Part shown: one piece after another, positions 1 to 12,200 of the stretch | Layout: each line of letters starts with the position of its first letter | How positions within the stretch are numbered: the stretch's first letter is position 1 | Origin: Budorcas taxicolor | Taxonomy: Eukaryota > Chordata > Mammalia > Artiodactyla > Bovidae | Reading direction: 5' to 3' | Assembly (NCBI RefSeq): GCF_023091745.1 | Contig: NW_026291481.1 | Location: forward strand, 1,860,001-1,924,000 | DNA: 64,000 bases | The notes under the pieces: model-generated | Told to the model about the DNA's origin: nothing | The model's input: only the letters and a program-made list of their open reading frames with translations | The model's database searches: none | Position numbers and translations under genes: made by a program

Positions 1-325
1 CCCCAGGGGAGTCAAGCCTCATCTCGAGTGGGGGCATGCACGTGCGCTTTCCTCCCGAGCTGCAGCAGTAGTGTCACACTTCCTGTCACGTGGATCAAGG
101 GATCTGTGGCTTTCCCTCGAGGCTGTCCCTCGAGGCTTTCCCGTGAGACTTTCCCACAGGGCTGTGCCAAGTGCCACCTTGGTGGGAGTCGATCCTCGGC
201 GTGAAAGACGAGCCGGTGAAGGGAAAAGAGGTTCCTCTGGAATGGACTGAGACATCTGGGGGACTCTTGGAATGGTGGCACGACCCTGGAGTTCCTCTCG
301 CCGTTCCTGTTGAGAGGGCCTCCTC
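1..325. repeat. Partial monomer at the left edge
   Basis: This is the last 325 bases of a monomer cut by the window edge. It carries the CCCGTGAG form at p634/635 and several changes not seen, or rarely seen, elsewhere: A at 15 and 21 (where most copies have G), A at 78 (CACGC to CACAC), A at 148 and A at 170. The change at 170 destroys the third CACGTG palindrome. The left edge is therefore slightly more diverged than a typical copy. Confidence 0.95.
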
Positions 326-488
326 TTGAGATGCGACGGGAACGCCGGGAACTCTTTCCCGACGAAGCAGGGAAAGGATCCCTCATCTCGAGCTACGAGG
401 CGGAAACGGGGCTCCTCTGGATGTGGGCGGGACCCTCGTGATTCCTCTCGAGTGGAGACGGCTAGGTCGGGGAACTTCTTGATTTGCA

Positions 489-489
489 C
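489..489. other. One-base deletion in M0 (CC to C)
   Basis: GCACAAGGG replaces the GCACCAAGGG of other copies, making M0 815 bp long. It lies in a two-base run. It could be a real mutation or a sequencing or assembly error. Confidence 0.85.
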
Positions 490-3400
490 AAGGGTGTGAA
501 GGACCCTTTCGAAGTTCCAGAGGTGAGGTGTGATCAGCCTCGAGACGCCTCAGCGGAAATGGGCCTCATCTCGCCTGGAGGGGAGAACCTCCTGGATTTT
601 CTCGAGTTGCGGCAGGTCTTCTCGAGTTACGACGGCGACCTCAGGGACCCGCTCTGGTGGCCTCAGGAAAGGCCAGTCCCCATGCGAGTTGCTAGGGGAC
701 CTCTCGGGATTCCTCTCCCGTCCATGCCGGGGCCTCAGTCCTTGTGTGGAGTCGGGGCCGGAACCTGAGGATTCCTCTCCAGTGTTGCCATGGATCTTGG
801 GGTGCTTCTGAGTCTCCCCAGGGGAGTCAGGCCTCGTCTCGAGTGGGGGCATGCACGTGCGCTTTCCTCCCGAGCTGCAGCAGTAGTGTCACGCTTCCTG
901 TCACGTGGATCAAGGGATCTGTGGCTTTCCCTCGAGGCTGTCCGTCGAGGCTTTCCCACGAGGCTTTCCCACAGGGCTGTGCCACGTGCCACCTTGGTGG
1001 GAGTCGATCCTCGGCGTGAAAGACGAGCCGGTGAAGGGAAAAGAGGTTCCTCTGGAATGGACTGAGACATCTGGGGGACTCTTGGAATGGTGGCACGACC
1101 CTGGAGTTCCTCTCGCCGTTCCTGTTGAGAGGGCCTCCTCTTGAGATGCGACGGGAACGCCGGGAACTCTTTCCCGACGAAGCAGGGAAAGGATCCCTCA
1201 TCTCGAGCTACGAGGCGGAAACGGGGCTCCTCTGGATGTGGGCGGGACCCTCGTCATTCCTCTCGAGTGGAGACGGCTAGGTCGGGGAACTTCTTGATTT
1301 GCACCAAGGGTGTGAAGGACCCTTTCGAAGTTCCAGAGGTGAGGTGTGATCAGCCTCGAGACGCCTCAGCGGAAATGGGCCTCATCTCGCCTGGAGGGGA
1401 GAACCTCCTGGATTTTCTCGAGTTGCGGCAGGTCTTCTCGAGTTACGACGGGGACTTCAGGGACCCGCTCTGGTGGCCTCAGGAAAGGCCAGTCCCCATG
1501 CGAGTTGCTAGGGGACCTCTCGGGATTCCTCTCCCGTCCATGCCGGGGCCTCAGTCCTTGTGTGGAGTCGGGGCCGGAACCTGAGGATTCCTCTCCAGTG
1601 TTGCCATGGATCTTGGGGTGCTTCTGAGTCTCCCCAGGGGAGTCAGGCCTCGTCTCGAGTGGGGGCATGCACGTGCGCTTTCCTCCCGAGCTGCAGCAGT
1701 AGTGTCACGCTTCCTGTCACGTGGATCAAGGGATCTGTGGCTTTCCCTCGAGGCTGTCCCTCGAGGCTTTCCCGTGAGGCTTTCCCACAGGGCTGTGCCA
1801 CGTGCCACCTTGGTGGGAGTCGATCCTCGGCGTGAAAGACGAGCCGGTGAAGGGAAAAGAGGTTCCTCTAGAATGGACTGAGACATCTGGGGGACTCTTG
1901 GAATGGTGGCACGACCCTGGAGTTCCTCTCGCCGTTCCTGTTGAGAGGGCCTCCTCTTGAGATGCGACGGGAACGCCGGGAACTCTTTCCCGACGAAGCA
2001 GGGAAAGGATCCCTCATCTCGAGCTACGAGGCGGAAACGGGGCTCCTCTGGATGTGGGCGGGACCCTCGTGATTCCTCTCGAGTGGAGACGGCTAGGTCG
2101 GGGAACTTCTTGATTTGCACCAAGGGTGTGAAGGACCCTTTCGAAGTTCCAGAGGTGAGGTGTGATCAGCCTCGAGACGCCTCAGCGGAAATGGGCCTCA
2201 TCTCGCCTGGAGGGGAGAACCTCCTGGATTTTCTCGAGTTGCGGCAGGTCTTCTCGAGTTACGACGGGGACCTCAGGGACCCGCTCTGGTGGCCTCAGGA
2301 AAGGCCAGTCCCCATGCGAGTTGCTAGGGGACCTCTCGGGATTCCTCTCCCGTCCATGCCGGGGCCTCAGTCCTTGTGTGGAGTCGGGGCCGGAACCTGA
2401 GGATTCCTCTCCAGTGTTGCCATGGATCTTGGGGTGCTTCTGAGTCTCCCCAGGGGAGTCAGGCCTCGTCTCGAGTGGGGGCATGCACGTGCGCTTTCCT
2501 CCCGAGCTGCAGCAGTAGTGTCACGCTTCCTGTCACGTGGATCAAGGGATCTGTGGCTTTCCCTCGAGGCTGTCCCTCGAGGCTTTCCCACGAGGCTTTC
2601 CCACAGGGCTGTGCCACGTGCCACCTTGGTGTGAGTCGATCCTCGGCGTGAAAGACGAGCCGGTGAAGGGAAAAGAGGTTCCTCTGGAATGGACTGAGAC
2701 ATCTGGGGGACTCTTGGAATGGTGGCACGACCCTGGAGTTCCTCTCGCCGTTCCTGTTGAGAGGGCCTCCTCTTGAGATGCGACGGGAACGCCGGGAACT
2801 CTTTCCCGACGAAGCAGGGAAAGGATCCCTCATCTCGAGCTACGAGGCGGAAACGGGGCTCCTCTGGATGTGGGCGGGACCCTCGTCATTCCTCTCGAGT
2901 GGAGACGGCTAGGTCGGGGAACTTCTTGATTTGCACCAAGGGTGTGAAGGACCCTTTCGAAGTTCCAGAGGTGAGGTGTGATCAGCCTCGAGACGCCTCA
3001 GCGGAAATGGGCCTCATCTCGCCTGGAGGGGAGAACCTCCTGGATTTTCTCGAGTTGCGGCAGGTCTTCTCGAGTTACGACGGGGACTTCAGGGACCCGC
3101 TCTGGTGGCCTCAGGAAAGGCCAGTCCCCATGCGAGTTGCTAGGGGACCTCTCGGGATTCCTCTCCCGTCCATGCCGGGGCCTCAGTCCTTGTGTGGAGT
3201 CGGGGCCGGAAACTGAGGATTCCTCTCCAGTGTTGCCATGGATCTTGGGGTGCTTCTGAGTCTCCCCAGGGGAGTCAGGCCTCGTCTCGAGTGGGGGCAT
3301 GCACGTGCGCTTTCCTCCCGAGCTGCAGCAGTAGTGTCACGCTTCCTGTCACGTGGATCAAGGGATCTGTGGCTTTCCCTCGAGGCTGTCCCTCGAGGCT

Positions 3401-6400
3401 TTCCCGTGAGGCTTTCCCACAGGGCTGTGCCACGTGCCACCTTGGTGGGAGTCGATCCTCGGCGTGAAAGACGAGCCGGTGAAGGGAAAAGAGGTTCCTC
3501 TGGAATGGACTGAGACATCTGGGGGACTCTTGGAATGGTGGCACGACCCTGGAGTTCCTCTCGCCGTTCCTGTTGAGAGGGCCTCCTCTTGAGATGCGAC
3601 GGGAACGCCGGGAACTCTTTCCCGACGAAGCAGGGAAAGGATCCCTCATCTCGAGCTACGAGGCGGAAACGGGGCTCCTCTGGATGTGGGCGGGACCCTC
3701 GTGATTCCTCTCGAGTGGAGACGGCTAGGTCGGGGAACTTCTTGATTTGCACCAAGGGTGTGAAGGACCCTTTCGAAGTTCCAGAGGTGAGGTGTGATCA
3801 GCCTCGAGACGCCTCAGCGGAAATGGGCCTCATCTCGCCTGGAGGGGAGAACCTCCTGGATTTTCTCGAGTTGCGGCAGGTCTTCTCGAGTTACGACGGC
3901 GACCTCAGGGACCCGCTCTGGTGGCCTCAGGAAAGGCCAGTCCCCATGCGAGTTGCTAGGGGACCTCTCGGGATTCCTCTCCCGTCCATGCCGGGGCCTC
4001 AGTCCTTGTGTGGAGTCGGGGCCGGAACCTGAGGATTCCTCTCCAGTGTTGCCATGGATCTTGGGGTGCTTCTGAGTCTCCCCAGGGGAGTCAGGCCTCG
4101 TCTCGAGTGGGGGCATGCACGTGCGCTTTCCTCCCGAGCTGCAGCAGTAGTGTCACGCTTCCTGTCACGTGGATCAAGGGATCTCTGGCTTTCCCTCGAG
4201 GCTGTCCCTCGAGGCTTTCCCACGAGGCTTTCCCACAGGGCTGTGCCACGTGCCACCTTGGTGGGAGTCGATCCTCGGCGTGAAAGACGAGCCGGTGAAG
4301 GGAAAAGAGGTTCCTCTGGAATGGACTGAGACATCTGGGGGACTCTTGGAATGGTGGCACGACCCTGGAGTTCCTCTCGCCGTTCCTGTTGAGAGGGCCT
4401 CCTCTTGAGATGCGACGGGAACGCCGGGAACTCTTTCCCGACGAAGCAGGGAAAGGATCCCTCATCTCGAGCTACGAGGCGGAAACGGGGCTCCTCTGGA
4501 TGTGGGCGGGACCCTCGTGATTCCTCTCGAGTGGAGACGGCTAGGTCGGGGAACTTCTTGATTTGCACCAAGGGTGTGAAGGACCCTTTCGAAGTTCCAG
4601 AGGTGAGGTGTGATCAGCCTCGAGACGCCTCAGCGGAAATGGGCCTCATCTCGCCTGGAGGGGAGAACCTCCTGGATTTTCTCGAGTTGCGGCAGGTCTT
4701 CTCGAGTTACGACGGCGACCTCAGGGACCCGCTCTGGTGGCCTCAGGAAAGGCCAGTCCCCATGCGAGTTGCTAGGGGACCTATCGGGATTCCTCTCCCG
4801 TCCATGCCGGGGCCTCAGTCCTTGTGTGGAGTCGGGGTCGGAACCTGAGGATTCCTCTCCAGTGTTGCCATGGATCTTGGGGTGCTTCTGAGTCTCCCCA
4901 GGGGAGTCAGGCCTCGTCTCGAGTGGGGGCATGCACGTGCGCTTTCCTCCCGAGCTGCAGCAGTAGTGTCACGCTTCCTGTCACGTGGATCAAGGGATCT
5001 GTGGCTTTCCCTCGAGGCTGTCCCTCGAGGCTTTCCCGTGAGGCTTTCCCACAGGGCTGTGCCACGTGCCACCTTGGTGGGAGTCGATCCTCGGCGTGAA
5101 AGACGAGCCGGTGAAGGGAAAAGAGGTTCCTCTAGAATGGACTGAGACATCTGGGGGACTCTTGGAATGGTGGCACGACCCTGGAGTTCCTCTCGCCGTT
5201 CCTGTTGAGAGGGCCTCCTCTTGAGATGCGACGGGAACGCCGGGAACTCTTTCCCGACGAAGCAGGGAAAGGATCCCTCATCTCGAGCTACGAGGCGGAA
5301 ACGGGGCTCCTCTGGATGTGGGCGGGACCCTCGTGATTCCTCTCGAGTGGAGACGGCTAGGTCGGGGAACTTCTTGATTTGCACCAAGGGTGTGAAGGAC
5401 CCTTTCGAAGTTCCAGAGGTGAGGTGTGATCAGCCTCGAGACGCCTCAGCGGAAATGGGCCTCATCTCGCCTGGAGGGGAGAACCTCCTGGATTTTCTCG
5501 AGTTGCGGCAGGTCTTCTCGAGTTACGACGGGGACCTCAGGGACCCGCTCTGGTGGCCTCAGGAAAGGCCAGTCCCCATGCGAGTTGCTAGGGGACCTCT
5601 CGGGATTCCTCTCCCGTCCATGCCGGGGCCTCAGTCCTTGTGTGGAGTCGGGGCCGGAACCTGAGGATTCCTCTCCAGTGTTGCCATGGATCTTGGGGTG
5701 CTTCTGAGTCTCCCCAGGGGAGTCAGGCCTCGTCTCGAGTGGGGGCATGCACGTGCGCTTTCCTCCCGAGCTGCAGCAGTAGTGTCACGCTTCCTGTCAC
5801 GTGGATCAAGGGATCTGTGGCTTTCCCTCGAGGCTGTCCCTCGAGGCTTTCCCACGAGGCTTTCCCACAGGGCTGTGCCACGTGCCACCTTGGTGTGAGT
5901 CGATCCTCGGCGTGAAAGACGAGCCGGTGAAGGGAAAAGAGGTTCCTCTGGAATGGACTGAGACATCTGGGGGACTCTTGGAATGGTGGCACGACCCTGG
6001 AGTTCCTCTCGCCGTTCCTGTTGAGAGGGCCTCCTCTTGAGATGCGACGGGAACGCCGGGAACTCTTTCCCGACGAAGCAGGGAAAGGATCCCTCATCTC
6101 GAGCTACGAGGCGGAAACGGGGCTCCTCTGGATGTGGGCGGGACCCTCGTCATTCCTCTCGAGTGGAGACGGCTAGGTCGGGGAACTTCTTGATTTGCAC
6201 CAAGGGTGTGAAGGACCCTTTCGAAGTTCCAGAGGTGAGGTGTGATCAGCCTCGAGACGCCTCAGCGGAAATGGGCCTCATCTCGCCTGGAGGGGAGAAC
6301 CTCCTGGATTTTCTCGAGTTGCGGCAGGTCTTCTCGAGTTACGACGGGGACTTCAGGGACCCGCTCTGGTGGCCTCAGGAAAGGCCAGTCCCCATGCGAG

Positions 6401-9114
6401 TTGCTAGGGGACCTCTCGGGATTCCTCTCCCGTCCATGCCGGGGCCTCAGTCCTTGTGTGGAGTCGGGGCCGGAAACTGAGGATTCCTCTCCAGTGTTGC
6501 CATGGATCTTGGGGTGCTTCTGAGTCTCCCCAGGGGAGTCAGGCCTCGTCTCGAGTGGGGGCATGCACGTGCGCTTTCCTCCCGAGCTGCAGCAGTAGTG
6601 TCACGCTTCCTGTCACGTGGATCAAGGGATCTGTGGCTTTCCCTCGAGGCTGTCCCTCGAGGCTTTCCCGTGAGGCTTTCCCACAGGGCTGTGCCACGTG
6701 CCACCTTGGTGGGAGTCGATCCTCGGCGTGAAAGACGAGCCGGTGAAGGGAAAAGAGGTTCCTCTGGAATGGACTGAGACATCTGGGGGACTCTTGGAAT
6801 GGTGGCACGACCCTGGAGTTTCTCTCGCCGTTCCTGTTGAGAGGGCCTCCTCTTGAGATGCGACGGGAACGCCGGGAACTCTTTCCCGACGAAGCAGGGA
6901 AAGGATCCCTCATCTCGAGCTACGAGGCGGAAACGGGGCTCCTCTGGATGTGGGCGGGACCCTCGTGATTCCTCTCGAGTGGAGACGGCTAGGTCGGGGA
7001 ACTTCTTGATTTGCACCAAGGGTGTGAAGGACCCTTTCGAAGTTCCAGAGGTGAGGTGTGATCAGCCTCGAGACGCCTCAGCGGAAATGGGCCTCATCTC
7101 GCCTGGAGGGGAGAACCTCCTGGATTTTCTCGAGTTGCGGCAGGTCTTCTCGAGTTACGACGGGGACTTCAGGGACCCGCTCTGGTGGCCTCAGGAAAGG
7201 CCAGTCCCCATGCGAGTTGCTAGGGGACCTCTCGGGATTCCTCTCCCGTCCATGCCGGGGCCTCAGTCCTTGTGTGGAGTCGGGGCCGGAACCTGAGGAT
7301 TCCTCTCCAGTGTTGCCATGGATCTTGGGGTGCTTCTGAGTCTCCCCAGGGGAGTCAGGCCTCGTCTCGAGTGGGGGCATGCACGTGCGCTTTCCTCCCG
7401 AGCTGCAGCAGTAGTGTCACGCTTCCTGTCACGTGGATCAAGGGATCTGTGGCTTTCCCTCGAGGCTGTCCCTCGAGGCTTTCCCGTGAGGCTTTCCCAC
7501 AGGGCTGTGCCACGTGCCACCTTGGTGGGAGTCGATCCTCGGCGTGAAAGACGAGCCGGTGAAGGGAAAAGAGGTTCCTCTGGAATGGACTGAGACATCT
7601 GGGGGACTCTTGGAATGGTGGCACGACCCTGGAGTTCCTCTCGCCGTTCCTGTTGAGAGGGCCTCCTCTTGAGATGCGACGGGAACGCCGGGAACTCTTT
7701 CCCGACGAAGCAGGGAAAGGATCCCTCATCTCGAGCTACGAGGCGGAAACGGGGCTCCTCTGGATGTGGGCGGGACCCTCGTGATTCCTCTCGAGTGGAG
7801 ACGGCTAGGTCGGGGAACTTCTTGATTTGCACCAAGGGTGTGAAGGACCCTTTCGAAGTTCCAGAGGTGAGGTGTGATCAGCCTCGAGACGCCTCAGCGG
7901 AAATGGGCCTCATCTCGCCTGGAGGGGAGAACCTCCTGGATTTTCTCGAGTTGCGGCAGGTCTTCTCGAGTTACGACGGCGACCTCAGGGACCCGCTCTG
8001 GTGGCCTCAGGAAAGGCCAGTCCCCATGCGAGTTGCTAGGGGACCTCTCGGGATTCCTCTCCCGTCCATGCCGGGGCCTCAGTCCTTGTGTGGAGTCGGG
8101 GCCGGAACCTGAGGATTCCTCTCCAGTGTTGCCATGGATCTTGGGGTGCTTCTGAGTCTCCCCAGGGGAGTCAGGCCTCGTCTCGAGTGGGGGCATGCAC
8201 GTGCGCTTTCCTCCCGAGCTGCAGCAGTAGTGTCACGCTTCCTGTCACGTGGATCAAGGGATCTGTGGCTTTCCCTCGAGGCTGTCCCTCGAGGCTTTCC
8301 CACGAGGCTTTCCCACAGGGCTGTGCCACGTGCCACCTTGGTGGGAGTCGATCCTCGGCGTGAAAGACGAGCCGGTGAAGGGAAAAGAGGTTCCTCTGGA
8401 ATGGACTGAGACATCTGGGGGACTCTTGGAATGGTGGCACGACCCTGGAGTTCCTCTCGCCGTTCCTGTTGAGAGGGCCTCCTCTTGAGATGCGACGGGA
8501 ACGCCGGGAACTCTTTCCCGACGAAGCAGGGAAAGGATCCCTCATCTCGAGCTACGAGGCGGAAACGGGGCTCCTCTGGATGTGGGCGGGACCCTCGTGA
8601 TTCCTCTCGAGTGGAGACGGCTAGGTCGGGGAACTTCTTGATTTGCACCAAGGGTGTGAAGGACCCTTTCGAAGTTCCAGAGGTGAGGTGTGATCAGCCT
8701 CGAGACGCCTCAGCGGAAATGGGCCTCATCTCGCCTGGAGGGGAGAACCTCCTGGATTTTCTCGAGTTGCGGCAGGTCTTCTCGAGTTACGACGGCGACC
8801 TCAGGGACCCGCTCTGGTGGCCTCAGGAAAGGCCAGTCCCCATGCGAGTTGCTAGGGGACCTATCGGGATTCCTCTCCCGTCCATGCCGGGGCCTCAGTC
8901 CTTGTGTGGAGTCGGGGTCGGAACCTGAGGATTCCTCTCCAGTGTTGCCATGGATCTTGGGGTGCTTCTGAGTCTCCCCAGGGGAGTCAGGCCTCGTCTC
9001 GAGTGGGGGCATGCACGTGCGCTTTCCTCCCGAGCTGCAGCAGTAGTGTCACGCTTCCTGTCACGTGGATCAAGGGATCTGTGGCTTTCCCTCGAGGCTG
9101 TCCCTCGAGGCTTT

Positions 9115-9116
9115 CC
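9115..9116. other. One-base deletion in M10 (CCC to CC)
   Basis: CTTTCCACGAGG replaces CTTTCCCACGAGG, making M10 815 bp. It falls inside the short-subrepeat block, where replication slippage is plausible, and in a run of three, where read error is also possible. Confidence 0.85.
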
Positions 9117-9299
9117 ACGAGGCTTTCCCACAGGGCTGTGCCACGTGCCACCTTGGTGGGAGTCGATCCTCGGCGTGAAAGACGAGCCGGTGAAGGGAAA
9201 AGAGGTTCCTCTGGAATGGACTGAGACATCTGGGGGACTCTTGGAATGGTGGCACGACCCTGGAGTTCCTCTCGCCGTTCCTGTTGAGAGGGCCTCCTC

Positions 9300-12200
9300 T
9301 TGAGATGCGACGGGAACGCCGGGAACTCTTTCCCAACGAAGCAGGGAAAGGATCCCTCATCTCGAGCTACGAGGCGGAAACGGGGCTCCTCTGGATGTGG
9401 GCGGGACCCTCGTGATTCCTCTCGAGTGGAGACGGCTAGGTCGGGGAACTTCTTGATTTGCACCAAGGGTGTGAAGGACCCTTTCGAAGTTCCAGAGGTG
9501 AGGTGTGATCAGCCTCGAGACGCCTCAGCGGAAATGGGCCTCATCTCGCCTGGAGGGGAGAACCTCCTGGATTTTCTCGACTTGCGGCAGGTCTTCTCGA
9601 GTTACGACGGGGACCTCAGGGACCCGCTCTGGTGGCCTCAGGAAAGGCCAGTCCCCATGCGAGTTGCTAGGGGACCTCTCGGGATTCCTCTCCCGTCCAT
9701 GCCGGGGCCTCAGTCCTTGTGTGGAGTCGGGGCCGGAACCTGAGGATTCCTCTCCAGTGTTGCCATGGATCTTGGGGTGCTTCTGAGTCTCCCCAGGGGA
9801 GTCAGGCCTCGTCTCGAGTGGGGGCATGCACGTGCGCTTTCCTCCCGAGCTGCAGCAGTAGTGTCATGCTTCCTGTCACGTGGATCAAGGGATCTGTGGC
9901 TTTCCCTCGAGGCTGTCCCTCGAGGCTTTCCCACGAGGCTTTCCCACAGGGCTGTGCCACGTGCCACCTTGGTGTGAGTCGATCCTCGGCGTGAAAGACG
10001 AGCCGGTGAAGGGAAAAGGGGTTCCTCTGGAATGGACTGAGACATCTGGGGGACTCTTGGAATGGTGGCACGACCCTGGAGTTCCTCTCGCCGTTCCTGT
10101 TGAGAGGGCCTCCTCTTGAGATGCGACGGGAACGCCGGGAACTCTTTCCCGACGAAGCAGGGAAAGGATCCCTCATCTCGAGCTACGAGGCGGAAACGGG
10201 GCTCCTCTGGATGTGGGCGGGACCCTCGTGATTCCTCTCGAGTGGAGACGGCTAGGTCGGGGAACTTCTTGATTTGCACCAAGGGTGTGAAGGACCCTTT
10301 CGAAGTTCCAGAGGTGAGGTGTGATCAGCCTCGAGACGCCTCAGCGGAAATGGGCCTCATCTCGCCTGGAGGGGAGAACCTCCTGGATTTTCTCGAGTTG
10401 CGGCAGGTCTTCGCGAGTTACGACGGCGACCTCAGGGACCCGCTCTGGTGGCCTCAGGAAAGGCCAGTCCCCATGCGAGTTGCTCGGGGACCTCTCGGGA
10501 TTCCTCTCCCGTCCATGCCGGGGCCTCAGTCCTTGTGTGGAGTCGGGGCCGGAACCTGAGGATTCCTCTCCAGTGTTGCCATGGATCTTGGGGTGCTTCT
10601 GAGTCTCCCCAGGGGAGTCAGGCCTCGTCTCGAGTGGGGGCATGCACGTGCGCTTTCCTCCCGAGCTGCAGCAGTAGTGTCACGCTTCCTGTCACGTGGA
10701 TCAAGGGATCTGTGGCTTTCCCTCGAGGCTGTCCCTCGAGGCTTTCCCACGAGGCTTTCCCACAGGGCTGTGCCACGTGCCACCTTGGTGGGAGTCGATC
10801 CTCGGCGTGAAAGACGAGCCGGTGAAGGGAAAAGAGGTTCCTCTGGAATGGACTGAGACATCTGGGGGACTCTTGGAATGGTGGCACGACCCTGGAGTTC
10901 CTCTCGCCGTTCCTGTTGAGAGGGCCTCCTCTTGAGATGCGACGGGAACGCCGGGAACTCTTTCCCAACGAAGCAGGGAAAGGATCCCTCATCTCGAGCT
11001 ACGAGGCGGAAACGGGGCTCCTCTGGATGTGGGCGGGACCCTCGTGATTCCTCTCGAGTGGAGACGGCTAGGTCGGGGAACTTCTTGATTTGCACCAAGG
11101 GTGTGAAGGACCCTTTCGAAGTTCCAGAGGTGAGGTGTGATCAGCCTCGAGACGCCTCAGCGGAAATGGGCCTCATCTCGCCTGGAGGGGAGAACCTCCT
11201 GGATTTTCTCGAGCTGCGGCAGGTCTTCTCGAGTTACGACGGGGACCTCAGGGACCCGCTCTGGTGGCCTCAGGAAAGGCCAGTCCCCATGCGAGTTGCT
11301 AGGGGACCTCTCGGGATTCCTCTCCCGTCCATGCCGGGGCCTCAGTCCTTGTGTGGAGTCGGGGCCGGAACCTGAGGATTCCTCTCCAGTGTTGCCATGG
11401 ATCTTGGGGTGCTTCTGAGTCTCCCCAGGGGAGTCAGGCCTCGTCTCGAGTTGGGGCATGCACGTGCGCTTTCCTCCCGAGCTGCAGCAGTAGTGTCACG
11501 CTTCCTGTCACGTGGATCAAGGGATCTCTGGCTTTCCCTCGAGGCTGTCCCTCGAGGCTTTCCCACGAGGCTTTCCCACAGGGCTGTGCCACGTGCCACC
11601 TTGGTGGGAGTCGATCCTCGGCGTGAAAGACGAGCCGGTGAAGGGAAAAGAGGTTCCTCTGGAATGGACTGAGACATCTGGGGGACTCTTGGAATGGTGG
11701 CACGACCCTGGAGTTCCTCTCGCCGTTCCTGTTGAGAGGGTCTCCTCTTGAGATGCGACGGGAACGCCGGGAACTATTTCCCGACGAAGCAGGGAAAGGA
11801 TCCCTCATCTCGAGCTACGAGGCGGAAACGGGGCTCCTCTGGATGTGGGCGGGACCCTCGTGATTCCTCTCGAGTGGAGACGGCTAGGTCGGGGAACTTC
11901 TTGATTTGCACCAAGGGTGTGAAGGACCCTTTCGAAGTTCCAGAGGTGAGGTGTGATCAGCCTCGAGACGCCTCAGCGGAAATGGGCCTCATCTCGCCTG
12001 GAGGGGAGAACCTCCTGGATTTTCTCGAGTTGCGGCAGGTCTTCTCGAGTTACGACGGCGACCTCAGGGACCCGCTCTGGTGGCCTCAGGAAAGGCCAGT
12101 CCCCATGCGAGTTGCTAGGGGACCTCTCGGGATTCCTCTCCCGTCCATGCCGGGGCCTCAGTCCTTGTGTGGAGTCGGGGCCGGAACCTGAGGATTCCTC

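Larger units (their letters stand above)
326..9299. repeat. HOR block I: 4-mer that expands to a 5-mer (M0-M10)
   Basis: Marker variants recur at 3,264 bp (four monomers) and then at 4,080 bp (five). A TCTAGA site occurs at 1867 (M1) and 5131 (M5), and p676 T (GGTGTGAG) in M2, M6 and, after the block, M11. C at p115 together with A at p440 marks M3 (2887, 3212) and M7 (6151, 6476). C at p312 (GACGGCGAC) marks M0, M4, M5, M9 and M10, and the pair A at p379 and T at p434 marks M5 (4783, 4838) and M10 (8863, 8918). M0-M3 thus align with M4-M7, M8 is an extra monomer resembling M1/M7, and M9-M11 repeat M4-M6. M0 and M10 each carry a one-base deletion. Confidence 0.8.

Noticed and set aside
1141..1584. 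A 147-codon plus-strand open frame repeated in nearly every monomer
   Set aside because: It needs a TTG start, overlaps other open frames of similar length on both strands, has no recognisable domain, and is interrupted freely in some copies (TAG at 15186 and 16818, TAG near 56924). Its conservation is explained by homogenisation of the whole monomer.
1551..2123. A 190-codon minus-strand open frame repeated in most monomers
   Set aside because: It is rich in Arg, Ser and Pro as expected of random GC-rich sequence, has no domain or signal, and the same bases are equally open in other frames. One-base deletions shift it without any sign of selection.
1867..5136. TCTAGA in M1 and M5 as a functional site
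   Set aside because: A single-base change shared by descent; useful as an HOR marker but with no evidence of function.
9327..9343. CENP-B box on the minus strand of M11 (and M13 near 10967)
   Set aside because: It matches the TTCGTTGG start of the box, but essential bases in the second half (A, then CGGG) are not present.
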